A program made the translations under genes and the position numbers. A DNA stretch of 64,000 nt from Scolanthus callimorphus (taxonomy: Eukaryota; Cnidaria; Anthozoa; Actiniaria; Edwardsiidae): assembly GCA_033964015.1 (NCBI GenBank), contig CM066919.1:16037646-16101645 (forward strand), in the 5' to 3' direction. The notes below the pieces were generated by a model that was not told the origin of the DNA, did no database searches, and worked only from the letters and a program-made list of their open reading frames with translations. This document shows, one piece after another, positions 11,233 through 21,986 of the stretch (position 1 is the first letter of the stretch; each line of letters opens with the position of its first letter).

Positions 11233-11247
11233 ACACGTGTCACGTGA
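11233..11247. promoter_or_regulatory. Paired CACGTG boxes upstream of the zinc-finger gene
   Basis: Two CACGTG hexamers (11234-11239 and 11241-11246) are separated by one base, about 65 bases upstream of the first recognised exon. CACGTG is bound by bHLH-ZIP factors of the USF/MYC/MITF type. The pairing and position suggest a promoter element, but no transcription start is visible. Confidence 0.4.
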
Positions 11248-11249
11248 TA

Positions 11250-12000
11250 GGGCTTTCCCCCGAAAAATAAATATCACTTCCTTGTTACAACAAAATTAAA
11301 AACGCACGTTTCAAGCAAAACTAAAGAGTAAGGCTTTATAATAAACACGTTCAAATCACAATTTCTGGGAAATATGCTTTTTTCCCTCCTTTCTCCTTTG
11401 AAATATTAACAGAGCAATGGGGCGGGGGCTGCCTAGACACTTGTGGGCTGATCGTACGTTTCTAGTAATTTATTACGAGATAATGCGGCCACCTTTCCGG
11501 AAATTCATGAAACGCCAACATGGGACGGTCTTATTACTGCACTTTTCTTCCGTTTCTAGCATTTAACAACAACGCATTACGAGGTCATTGCGTAAGGGGA
11601 CCACAGGGATTCTATCATAATATTTAAACATTGGCGTGACTTCAGCCTTCTATAACCTTGGCGCCGCAAGGGATTCGATCGCACAAACTGAAAAATAAAT
11701 CCCTGAGACAAACAAAACATACAAAAATAATTCACTTGATATAATTTATTTAGCGCAATATTTTGTTTTTCGTAAAAACCGGTACAGCTTTTAAAAGAAA
11801 CATTTCTCACAGAATTTCGGTCCACTCTGTACTTCAGTTCTATGTGAACGCCGGAATTCTCTCGAGTGTCACCGCGAGGACCGGGACGACGCTTGATTTC
11901 AAACCGATGAGCGTGCTTTAATAGTCATGTAAACACTAAAGTTCCTTCGAACGTGATGAAGGCAAATCACACTTGCTGGTAGCCTGAATTTCAGACGTAT
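11250..12000. other. No feature recognised
   Basis: Sequence between the zinc-finger promoter region and the MITE fragment. I see no coding exon, repeat or RNA gene that I can support. Confidence 0.4.
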
Positions 12001-12004
12001 TTTA

Positions 12005-12170
12005 CCTCGTAAAAAATACAAGAGAAAATTACGAGGGAAAATACTCTTGTTGGTACTTTTTAGGGGTCAAAATCAACTAAGCGATGCCATTTTAGGTACC
12101 TTTTAGGGGTAAAATCGAAAGTTCCCGACGAGCACCCCCGCCCCAAAAATATGGGAATCCCCCCGGGAAA
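12005..12170. mobile_element. Right-end fragment of the poly-G Mutator-like MITE
   Basis: TACCTTTTAGGGGTAAAATCG and CGACGAGCACCCCCGCCCC lead to ATATGGGAATCCCCCCGGG, matching the right half and right terminus of the complete copies. Confidence 0.6.
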
Positions 12171-12179
12171 CGAATACAT

Positions 12180-13400
12180 AACTCTCAGGTAAACTCCTTG
12201 TCATAGCCCACGGTGTACGTATGGCATACACAAGACAGACAAGATCACGTTCTCTATCATCTGCCTACGTGAAATCACCCTCTCGAAAAAGCTCACTCCC
12301 ATGAGGCATTGCGAGCTAATGTAAGTTAGGGAAAGTGTATAAGATCAATAAGAACTAGTCATCTTGTGAAAGAACAACTGAACTGTTTGGTAATCATTAC
12401 ACACTTTTGAATATCAGGGTACGGTAGGGTAGACGTAAACGCCACTGGCTGCCCTGTCGTGTCATGCAAGTGTCAACATGAATGTCATCTTTGTTATAAG
12501 GCACAAAATACCTGAACTTATTGTGCAACGTTTTTGCGTTGCAAGTCTTCTATTTGTTGCTCGTTTTTCATGAAATGCACAACTTCGCGAAACATTTCAT
12601 TTTATGATCACGCATGCTAGCCCAAGGCTGAATTGTACGCAAAATGTTGTTGTTTGACGAAAAACGAGCAATAAAGCAAGAAATTGTGACTCAAAGTAGA
12701 TAAGACCTGTGTTCTACTTTTTGACTTGAAACAAAACAAAATGTTTTTGTGACAAGTTGTGACGACGCGAGTGAAAAAGCGCAACGTAGATCCAAAACAT
12801 GCAACGCAACAATGTTGCGCCAGAAGTTCAAATCAAGTTCAATCAAGCCAAAGCGCTAGATTCGGCCTGTCGAAATTGATTGCTAAATCAACCAAAATGG
12901 TTCTAAGCAGGGGAATAGGAAGGGGGGGGGGGGGGGGGGGGGGGGGGGGTCCTAGACCTGTGACCCGCTCTTTTTAGAAGAAAACTACAGTAAACATTAA
13001 AATCGGAAATCGGAAAGCTAGAAAGGGGTACCATACATTCATACATTTGTACATATGTGACGCCCCTTTCTCGAATCCTGGTTATGCCCCTGTGAGCTAT
13101 CGTTTGGCTTCCTATAGTGCCTCGAATGTTTAACTTTCTGGTTCAAGAAAATAGCATTCGCAGTTTTTTGCGTAAAATCGCAACTGTGAATTTTGAGGAC
13201 GCGTAGCAATGCATACGATGGTAAATGCAAACGACTGCTTAAAAATCGGTACCTCCCGTGGAAATTTTTATGACATACTATTTTGCTCAGTGGATATTCC
13301 ATGATTCCATTTCTTTCTGGTTCCGTCTAAGGACCCCTGAAATTCTAGCATAAACCAGGGTTAAACACCTCTTGTGACTAAAAACCATGTGGTCAAAAAT
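12180..13400. other. Non-coding stretch with inverted words and a 31-bp G run
   Basis: TTGCTCGTTTTTC near 12555 recurs inverted as GAAAAACGAGCAA near 12658, suggesting a decayed hairpin element. A run of about 31 G sits at 12919-12949. No gene recognised. Confidence 0.4.
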
Positions 13401-13404
13401 GAAG

Positions 13405-13565
13405 AACCCCTTGCTGCAAAAACCCATCCATGGGAAAGGCTGAATTTCACAAGGCACACGCATGGGAAGTGTTCAGAATTCACATGGATAGCAATAGGAA
13501 ATCCCCTACCATGGGAAATTCAGCTTTCCCCATGGATGGGTTTTTGCAGAAATTCCTTGTGGAAA
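13405..13565. mobile_element. Foldback MITE, CCCATCCATGGGAAAG family (copy 1)
   Basis: GCAAAAACCCATCCATGGGA at the left is the inverse of TCCCCATGGATGGGTTTTTGC at the right. CATGGGAA words recur between them. The same family is at 16930-17135. Non-autonomous, no coding content. Confidence 0.75.
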
Positions 13566-13710
13566 ATCGCAAATACCAGGGTGTAAGGGTGTCAAAGGCC
13601 CTCAGACGAAATCCCCGGGTCAAAACAAAGAACCTGTGGATTCCAGTTACTCGATTGGCGGGTATGGAGATTTGAGACAGAATTAGAAGCTGCCAAACGA
13701 CGACAGGGGC

Positions 13711-13935
13711 AGGGGCGTAGCCAGCACTTATGAGAGCGGGGGTTCCAAAATTAAAAAAATTAAAAAACTCCACATAGATCTCGGGGAAAAACGAGCGTTT
13801 GAAAAAATTTGCTACATTTTATTGGAGCTTTTATTTGTTGTCTATTAAATATTTACAATTTTAGTAGTATCGAGGGGGTTTCCGCTGCGGGAGAGGGGGG
13901 GTTCCGGAACCCCTGGGACCCCCCCCCCCCCCCCC
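13711..13935. mobile_element. GGGGCGTAGCCAGC-end MITE, probably partial
   Basis: It starts AGGGGCGTAGCCAGC, the same terminal word as the element at 59631-59812. A GGTTCCGGAACCCC palindrome and C/G runs follow. The right terminus is not clear. Confidence 0.4.
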
Positions 13936-14380
13936 AGGGGGGCACAGTCACGTAAACATGTTAAATCGCGGTGCGGTTTAATGGACGAGTTCCGAAAATC
14001 CTCTAGTGGTCTTGCTGTGCCTTTAATTAAAGAACTTTCAATCATTCAATAGAATTGCCAAGCAAGCTCGTTTATAAAACGCAGAGCCGAGGAGTAAGAA
14101 AATACGCACGAATCTTAAAAGTCTCCGTCGTATTAGGCTGGGCCGGCAGTTCAGCGTTGCTCAGAATATATTCCGCAATTGGCATTGATAGCAATGCCAA
14201 TGGCCAAAAGATAGCAGGAATCCCGCGCGCCCATTAAATCAAATATCCGAAAAACCTACTGGAGAGCTGGCTAGCAGGCTATAGCTTTACATGCATGGGA
14301 ACCTTGATTTTTACGGATCTCTGTCTCAAATGTTGAACGTTCAACATCATTGACTATTTTCAATCCGGTGTTCAACATGA

Positions 14381-14696
14381 TTTAGAAAATAACACCCATG
14401 TTATATTGTGAATGTGCGCATTCTGATTGGTTAAAAGGCGTGTTTGTAAGAGACCTGAGAAACACGATTGTCACGCAACGCTGTCGCGCGTGTGTATGTT
14501 ATTTTCTAAAAGCAATAAAAATACTTTCTGCGTGCTCTCTGGTTTCTTACAAACACTCGGGGAATGTTGGTCGAACTGATAAAACTTGAAAGACACAAGC
14601 CGAGGCTCGTGTCTTTCAAGTTTTGATCAGTTCTCCCAACATCCCCCTCGTGTTTGTAAGAAAACAGAGAGCACGCGGAAAGTACTTTTATTGCTT
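14381..14696 (+). mobile_element. Splint (double-hairpin) element DH1
   Basis: Left end TTTAGAAAATAACA pairs with internal TGTTATTTTCTAAA (14497-14510). Immediately after it, AGCAATAAAAATACTTTC (14511-) pairs with the right end GAAAGTACTTTTATTGCT. The second stem is long: about 90 bases per arm to a centre near 14600. TTCTGATTGGTT lies in the first hairpin at 14421-14432. TA follows the right end. No coding content. See the family-level finding. Confidence 0.8.
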
Positions 14697-15119
14697 AATT
14701 AACGTTTTTCCCGAGTATTAGTTTTAGGTGATTTAGAAAACGAAACACGATGATTAACCAAGTTTCGTCGGGCTCTGAAAGCTAAATGCTCATGAATTCT
14801 TGAAAAGTATCTGAAATAGAGCGGATTTCAGATGACTGTCGTGTGTTATTAGCGGAGCTCCTGCGCGGGCCGAAGGCCCGCGCAAGCGGAGCACCATACC
14901 TAAGGGAAAAACGTATAGTATACTATCGAGTTGATTTTTGAACGTCACGGGCATTTTGGATCATTTTGATGACGTCATTGATGACGTAAGGGCACGTGAC
15001 TTTGGTGTAGGGCTCCTCTTATGGTCTATGAAACTTTGTCCAAGTTTGGCTTCTATAGAAGCTTCCCTTCGGGAGATATGATTTTTTCTTTATTGTTCTG
15101 GTATTAAACCTATAGCGTA

Positions 15120-15165
15120 CGCCGTCCGTCCGTCCGTCGTCCGTCCGTCCGTCCGTCCGTCCGTG
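15120..15165. repeat. CCGT microsatellite
   Basis: A run of CCGT/CCGTCCGT units inside the composite element. The corresponding place in copy 2 carries a GGCGGAC run (about 51690-51720). Confidence 0.9.
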
Positions 15166-15291
15166 TACACATGGGAACCCTGTGGTATGCAAAGAAAAAT
15201 TATATCTCCTCAAGGGAACATGCTAAGACAACCATACTTGGGATATTTTGTCTATGCCACAAGGGGGGTGCTGTAACATGGACACGTGATG

Positions 15292-16130
15292 TGACGTCAT
15301 CGATGACGTCATCTATGCTTGAAAAATCAATATCTCGTGAAGGGAAGACTCTAAAACAACCAAACTTGGGTAGTGTAGTCTAGGCCACAAGATGACCGAA
15401 ATGAGGTGGTCACGTGATATGACGTCATCGATGACGTCATCTATGCTTGAAAAATCAATATCTCGTGAAGGGAAGACTCTAAGACAACAAAACTTGGGTA
15501 GTGTAGTCTAGGCCACAAGATGAGCGAAATGAGATGGTCACGTGATATGACGTCATCGATGACGTCATCTACGCTTGAAAAATGAATATCTCATGAAAGG
15601 AAGACTCTAAACCAACCAAATTTGGGTAATGTAATCCAGGTCGCCAGATGAGCGAAATGAAGTGGTCACGTGATGTGACGTCATCGATGACGTCATCTAT
15701 GCTTGAAAAATCAATATCTCGTGAAGGGAAGACTCTAAAACAACCAAACTTTGGTAGTGTAGTCTAGGTCACTAGATGAGCGAAATGATGTGGTCACGTG
15801 ATGTGACGTCATCGATGACGTCATCTATGCTTGAAAAATCAATATCTCGTGAAGGGAAGACTCTAAAACAACCAAACTTTGGTATTGTAGTCTAGGTCAC
15901 TAGATGAGCGAAATGAAGTGGTCACGTGATGTGACGTCATCGGTGACGTCATCTATGCTGGAACAATCAATATCTCGTGAAGGGAAGACTCTAAAACAAC
16001 CAAACTTTGGTAGTGTAGTCTAGGTAACTAGATGAGCGAAATGAAGTGGGCACGTGATATGACGTCATCGATGACGTCATCTATGCTTGAAAAATTAATA
16101 TCTCGTGAAGGGAAGACTCTAAAGCAACCA
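15292..16130 (+). repeat. Seven-unit 128-bp tandem array with CRE palindromes
   Basis: The perfect palindrome TGACGTCATCGATGACGTCA, or a one-base variant, starts at 15292, 15420, 15548, 15676, 15804, 15932 and 16060. The spacing is exactly 128 bp throughout. Each unit also has CACGTGA just before the palindrome, then ATCAATATCTCGTGAAGGGA and CCAAACTT. TGACGTCA is the full CREB/ATF site, so each unit carries two. Whether factors bind is inference. Confidence 0.95.
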
Positions 16131-16354
16131 TGTAAACCATGTACACATGGGAATCCCTTTCATTCACAGAAAATTTTATAACCAGGAGCTCCGCTTTTAG
16201 CCAGTGGCTAAATCTATATATTAGTAATCACTTTGTACACTCATATAAGTTTTATTCGGAATCGGTGTTTAAAAACAAATCACTGGACGTAAACGCTTAA
16301 AGTTTCACTACAGTCATATGGAATCACTCTATTCACAAATGAATTGTCAATCAA

Positions 16355-16762
16355 AATGTTCGGAACGACAGAACCCAAAAATGGCAAGATTTCTACCCTA
16401 AGGTCAGGTAAAGTCAGATAGGCTTGATTCTTTGCATAGAGTATCCTTATACAATAAGAAACAAAATAGAAATGAGTATTTTTTTCTAATTGATCCGTCA
16501 GATATCAGCTGCTAAACTTTGGTTACTGCATCGTTTTATGGCAAAATTTGTACAATTCTAACAAAAAATGTCAAAAAGTGCTGCAGCAACCAAAGTGTAA
16601 CTCCTCATATCTTAAAGACGGATCAATTAGAAAAAAATACTCATTTCTATTTTGTTTCTTATTGTATAAGGATACTCTATGCAAAGAATCGAGCCTATCT
16701 GACTTTACCTGACCTTAGGGTAGAAATCTTGCCATTTTTGGGTTCTGTCGTTCGGAACTGGT
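16355..16762. mobile_element. Large foldback element with about 145-bp arms
   Basis: The left arm (about 16357-16500) from GGAACGACAGAACCCAAAAA is nearly the exact reverse complement of the right arm (about 16618-16760) ending GTCGTTCGG. The loop itself contains a smaller inverted pair (CTAAACTTTGG / CCAAAGTGTAAC). The near identity of the arms implies a recent origin or arm conversion. No coding content. Confidence 0.85.
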
Positions 16763-16929
16763 CTGGCCTCAGCCTTAGCGAAGCGCGAATGTAACCAGCA
16801 TAGTGCCATCCTTAAATGAAAATAAACTGTTCAAGAGATACAGCCATTTTTAATTTCATGCAAATTTGATGACGTCAGGTTAGGCTAAATCAAGTGTCAC
16901 AAAGAACGAAAACACCACCTGCTTAAATG

Positions 16930-17135
16930 GAGCATTATGGTGCGTTTCACAGGGAATTTCTGCAGAAACGACCCATCCATGGGAAAAGCTGAATTTCCCA
17001 TGGTAGAAGCATGGGAAGCCTTCGAATTTCCCATGGCTATTCATGTGACTTCCGAACACTTCCCATGCGTGTAGCTTGGGAAATTCAGCTTTTACCATGG
17101 ATGGGTTTCTGCAGAAATTCCTTGTGTTTGAAGAC
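16930..17135. mobile_element. Foldback MITE, CCCATCCATGGGAAAG family (copy 2)
   Basis: GGAATTTCTGCAGAAACGAC and CCCATCCATGGGAAAAGC on the left are mirrored by ACCATGGATGGG then TTTCTGCAGAAATTCC on the right. It matches copy 1 at 13405-13565. CATGGGAA-type words in the middle add internal stems. Confidence 0.8.
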
Positions 17136-17354
17136 AAAATATCCCCTCCCTTGAACTCATTTCGAATTGTCTTGCATACTCCTTTCAACAGCTCTGCCTC
17201 AAACTCGAGTGGATTTTGGCCTCATCTGAACTCTTGGAAACCTAACTCTAAAATCACGTAAACAGGAAGAAATCGGCTTAAGGGAGCAGTTCGTGCGTGT
17301 TACCTGTTTCACGCCATTGAAGTTGACAGAAATAGCCGCAATACTTCCAATGAC

Positions 17355-17510
17355 GTTCTGAACGACTATGTAGTCTTAGCCATGGGCATTAGGAACACAT
17401 GTGGCTTTGAATTTAAACTAAAAAGCGCACGGCATTGTTCTGAATGACTGCAGAGTACTCTTAGCCATGGGCATTAGAAACACACGTGGCCTTGAATTTA
17501 AACTAAGCGC
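17355..17510 (+). repeat. Two-copy direct duplication, about 80 bp
   Basis: GTTCTGAA followed by TCTTAGCCATGGGCATTAG, then AACACA-GTGGC and TTGAATTTAAACTAA, occurs at about 17355-17430 and again at 17436-17505, with scattered differences. Confidence 0.75.
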
Positions 17511-17519
17511 CCCTCCCTC

Positions 17520-18765
17520 CCCGACCACCATTACTGAGAGACTTCCTCAACGCGGGCTAAATCTAGCTTTGATTAAAATGACTCTGTCCCGATTGCTTGT
17601 TTTCCTAGACGCAATCATTACGTGATGTTTCCCTTTCATCTCGAGAGACCCTGAGAGCTGTTAGTTCAGGGCTGTCTGATCAGCGTTTGGGAGTCGTGAG
17701 CAACTGCACGCTGTGGCACTGTACATGACTAAAGTAGAATTACAATGAAATGATATACGACCCACGTACTAGCCAAACCGAGACAGTTATTGTGAAACGA
17801 GACACTTGATGGATGTTAGCATGACAGTTTTGTATTTGCTAAGAATATTAGGGGAGGGGAGGGTTAGACGGAAGCGAACATTAAAGGCCCATAGTCAACC
17901 GGGAACCTTTGCGCTTTGTTTTCAATTGGATCTATTGTTATTCAACAGCTGTGATTGGCTGATACTGTAGGTCCCAAAGGGGTTCCTATTGTTCTTCGCA
18001 TTTCACAAGTTCAAACTGAAAATGTGCATCGAATTTTCAACTGCGTTTTACTCTTGTGTGCCCGGCTTGGCTTATGGGCCGGAATCATCTTTTCGACTCA
18101 AGGTTTTGCATATCTTTCGGTAGAGTGTCATTCTGATCGTACGTCAGCATATTTTGCACTATTTGGGGCTAAAATTCGCCCGGGTACCAGCAAGATTTAC
18201 AAAATGAGCATAGAAAACATTTTTAAGGCGTTGGTTTTGTGATACGCGGCAGAAACTAGCGTGAACGACTAGCCCGGAGAAACAACTTTACGAAATTAAT
18301 TCTCATGATAGCTATGGCGTATTGTTGCTTTGATTACGGCTTCCAGCGTTCTAAAGCATAATGCGCTTTACCCATAATTGTACACTGTAAACACACTTTT
18401 TGAGAATATTTAGTACATATAAAAGCTTTTTCCCGCTGACAATTTCAGCAGAAAGAATAAACGCAAGGCGGAGTATGTTTGTAACAGACAAAAGGACAAG
18501 ATGGTAAAATGCATGGTTATATTATGCCTAATTTATTGTACGGTTTATACATGAAATAAAGATGTTTCCTAAATCTTTATTGTAAACAACGGATGAAATC
18601 CGTGGGTAAGAAATATATACTAGGCCCAGTTTATCAGAAAAAGGGGTCTAGACCACCTTTTGTGTTTACTGGCCTCATCTTGTAAGATCTGGCCCACTGT
18701 TACTTAGCCTTTTCTAGATCTTGCTTTGCCAGGAACCAATGCGTGGAATACAGTGTATTCCACGG
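17520..18765. other. No gene recognised
   Basis: Several short open frames on the plus strand (for example 17955-18242) have no recognisable domain, no splice context and no coding-like composition. Nothing else is supported here. Confidence 0.4.
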
Positions 18766-18767
18766 GT

Positions 18768-18865
18768 TTACGAAACCCCCCGGGACTCCCTATTTTCACA
18801 CTGGGGTGCTCGTCCTATCCCTTAGCGTATAAAATTGACAGATGTGCTATCTCTTAGAGCAGGGG
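18768..18865. mobile_element. Fragment of the poly-G Mutator-like MITE family
   Basis: CCCCCCGGGACTCCCTATTTT then GGGGTGCTCGTCC and CCCTTAG words match the terminal region of the family. Highly diverged and short. Confidence 0.45.
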
Positions 18866-19029
18866 ACCTTTATGTGACGCATGCGCAGATGCACGGCCTG
18901 ATTTGTCTTCAGCTGAGCAAATGCTTGTTTGTTGTCGTGTCGACCGAGTTAATTTCTCCATTCTTATGCGGGAATAAGTAATGTAAACCACAAACGGAGT
19001 TCAACAGAAACAATACTTGTACTTGGGGA

Positions 19030-19200
19030 ATGAATTTTGAGCAGTTTGAGCTTGAGATTGCTTCGCTATTGGCTTCGGCAAAGCAGCTCTATTCAAGGAT
19101 TTCGATTTAATATGGCGGATGTCTGTGATCTGTAGTGGAATTCCCAAGTTAACTTTCTGCCAGCAGCTGAAAGGTGACGTGTCAAATTATCCGCCAAGGT
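19030..19200 (+). other. Possible 5' exon with donor site
   Basis: An ATG at 19030 opens 26 codons (reading MNFEQFELEIASLLASAKQL and six more) before TAA. A second ATG (TATGGCGG context) opens a seven-codon frame. A consensus donor, CCAAG|GTAAGC, follows at about 19199. This looks like a 5' UTR or first exon of an unidentified plus-strand transcript, but no convincing downstream exon was found. Confidence 0.2.
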
Positions 19201-20444
19201 AAGCTTTTAATTACTGTTGGCTTATGTAGGTCTCTCTTTGAGAAATCGCACCAAGGGGTTTTGTGGAATCTTTCGTTGAGCTTCCTTGCTGTAATGCAAA
19301 AAGCCGATTTCTTATCGTCTTGCCAGAATGTGCTTTCAAAATCTAGTCATTGTGCCACAGAGTTCTCAGTGAAAAATGGAAGTACTATTATTTTGAAATT
19401 CGTTTATCTAACGGGGATGAAACAGAAAATGGGGGAAGTTATGTGTTTTTGGTTCGACAGTTACGCACATGAGTTTCAGTGGTTGTTGTTCTTGGACTCC
19501 CACTTTCCTCACGGGGAATATTAGATCTGGAAATAAGTCACAAGCAGTTTCTAGGACCCAGTTTAAATGAAACCATTTGATTTCCTTGAGATCGGCAGCA
19601 AAATCGGGTCTTCACTCGAGTTCTAAAATCTGCTTGAAAATGTTGTCTCATGAATATTAATTAATTGAACATTTTTCGAAAACTGCTCGTTGTGCCACTG
19701 AAGTATCTCTCGAAAACAAAACTACATTCTATATGTCTTCATTGTGTGGTGCTAATTTTTTGGAAATAATGGGGAAGTTAAGGATTTTTTGGTGTGTTTA
19801 CCTACAGGACACCTATGCTTGGGCAATGCTCCTTAGAAATATTTTCACTTAAATAGCTGTTGCAAGAACTGAAGTGCTCAGTTTGTTTGCCCAGAAAGCA
19901 AAATAAATTGAGATCTGAGCTGGTATAAAAAAGCACTGCTAGTTGTGTATACTTACTGAATTTAAAAATAAATTTGGTGAGAAATTGGATTTTTTGATTA
20001 ACCATTTGACTTGTGAGTGGAAATTGTAGATCTGTTACAGTGAAATGAAATGTTCTCTTCCCTACAATTTTGCAATATTGCCTAGCAACATTGATGGACA
20101 ACTTGCTTGAGTCAAAGTCCAAAAAATCTTTTGTATCTGTCTTCATGACATTGTACCAGAACTTGAATATTTTGTTTCCAAAATCGTTCAATTATGGTCT
20201 GCCCCTCCAGTGCTCAGACATGTGGCGAATTTAAGTTGCTCACGAGAAATTGTAATTTGATACCAAAGTTGTCCATCAGTGTTGTCCATCAGTGTTAAGA
20301 GCAAAGAGAACAACCTGTGTGAGTGTAAAGAATACAAATTTCACTTCCCTTCTCCTGGTTACTATGCATTAAAAAGGAACGTTTTTTAGAAGCACCTGAT
20401 AAAAGATATAATAGAGGGTAGGACATTCAGAAGTACCTTGTTGT

Positions 20445-20560
20445 ACATTGTTTGTTGCAGGTTCCGAAGGTGTAGGTGTACATGTATATGCCCAATTCAC
20501 AGGGAAGGAACATAATGCCATTCTTGTCTGGATGACACAAAACAACTTCATCCTGTAACC
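20445..20560. other. Exon-like island, strand ambiguous
   Basis: On the minus strand a TTTGGTTACAG acceptor and an AAG|GTACTT donor bracket an open 116-base segment reading DEVVLCHPDKNGIMFLPCEL and onward. On the plus strand TTTGTTGCAG precedes a frame reading VHVYAQFTGKEHNAILVWM before a stop. Both look more protein-like than the surroundings. I do not recognise a family. Confidence 0.25.
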
Positions 20561-20599
20561 AAATACCAATTTCTAGCAGAAGTGCTGGTGGTTCAGGGA

Positions 20600-21360
20600 T
20601 GCAACATGTTAGATGTTACAGTATTACGAGAGCATTTCATCGATTGATTTTCAGAAGTAGAACTATAGCAAGGGCTACTTTTAAGAGTTTTCACTACAGA
20701 TAGTTTACTGCTCAGAAGAACATCACAGTGCTGTATCAAAATCCTCTTTGATTCAATTTTTCTTGTGAAAATTATGTTGCCACCTCAAAACCCAATGTTG
20801 TCAACAGGTGTAATTTTGTCAACTGCCCAGGTTCCACTATTACAGAACTTGGCAGAATACTCTGTTAGTTATAAATAGCACAATAAAAAGTTCACCAATT
20901 TGGAGTCTCATATTCCTTGGACATAATCCACCATTTAATCCCAGGGAAGGGTGGTGAAAACTGAGAGCTTGTATTTCCAGGGTGGGTACCCTTCAGTCTG
21001 GGTATTTACACATTGTTTGACAAAATCCCAGCTTGATTAGATACAAAATCTGGGGTTGTAAATCATCAGTAGTCAAATCAATTGAATTCCAGGATAGGTT
21101 ATTCAAATCGAGCCTCTTGAGGTGTGGTGAAACTTGTCCAGATATTTTCTAATAAGGTTATCACACAAACTAATCAACATGTTTGTTTGGTCATTATACC
21201 AGGTTTTATAAGCAAAATTTATGTATCTGCATGGTGCAGAACTAGAAATAGAGCGCTATTTGATAACAAATTCGTGATACTCAACAGGGCTTTTCCCTGA
21301 GCTGAGTCTGCAATGTAAACTTGGAGAGCAGCGGTTATTGCGCATGGCATAAACAAAAAG
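20600..21360. other. No feature recognised
   Basis: Moderately AT-rich sequence without an open frame, repeat or hairpin I can support. Confidence 0.4.
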
Positions 21361-21362
21361 TC

Positions 21363-21662
21363 CCCTGCTATCTCTTAGGGATGTTTAAAATCAGCCCTAT
21401 CCCTTAGGGGAGTCTCAGACCAATCCTTGTCCAGAAATATATTGGTACTGACACCAGAACCGATATTTACAAAGGAAACTTGGACGAAAACCCTAAAAGA
21501 CCTAAAATTCGCTTTGATTTGTTTTTACCTGCCAAATTTGCTATCTTTTAGGGGTAAATTTGCTGTTGGCCACGCCCACTTTGCTATCCCTTAGGGTCAA
21601 AATCAATTTTCCGACGAGCACCCCCGTCTAAAATATTGGGAGTTCCCCCTCCCCCCCGGGGG
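21363..21662. mobile_element. Poly-G Mutator-like MITE copy, right end preserved
   Basis: CTATCTCTTAGGG-type words start the copy. CGACGAGCACCCCCG, ATTGGGAGTTCCCCC and CCCCGGGGG end it, as in the complete copies. Left terminus is eroded, so the target duplication cannot be read. Confidence 0.65.
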
Positions 21663-21986
21663 CGAAAACCACTTTAAATTTTACGTAGAAGCATAACAAT
21701 TTTTACTTTGCCGCTATACCCACATATCAAGATAGCAGTGTCGCCTTTCTAGATATTGACCGGGCTTCCTGTGGTATCTTGTCTACCTTGTTGCCAGGCT
21801 TTTGACCGTGAACACAAGAGTGGAAAATGCACATAGCATCTTTCCTCGAGTATATTTGAGTTTTGGTTGAGTTTTAAGCTTTCTAAGCCAATAGAAATAG
21901 TGAAAAAGTTACTGGGATTCTTCGATATTTCCTTATAAGGAAGTTGGAGAATGTCGACACTTCAAGGGAACTATCTTGATATGTTA

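Larger units (their letters stand above)
14850..16222. mobile_element. Composite element carrying the CRE tandem array (copy 1)
   Basis: The outer words are TAGCGGAGCTCC at the left and GGAGCTCCGCTTTTAGCCAG then a TATATATTA end at the right. A second copy in inverse orientation lies at 49732-51959 with the same outer and internal blocks. Inside are a CCGT microsatellite, the word GTACACATGGGAA near both sides of the array, and seven 128-bp units. Copy 1 also has a strong GCGCGGGCC/GGCCCGCGC hairpin near 14863-14883. It has no coding frame and is non-autonomous. Superfamily is unresolved. Confidence 0.75.

Noticed and set aside
15292..16130. Regular array considered as a CRISPR
   Set aside because: Units are 128 bp, contiguous and without distinct spacers, in an animal genome. 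It is a tandem satellite within a mobile element.
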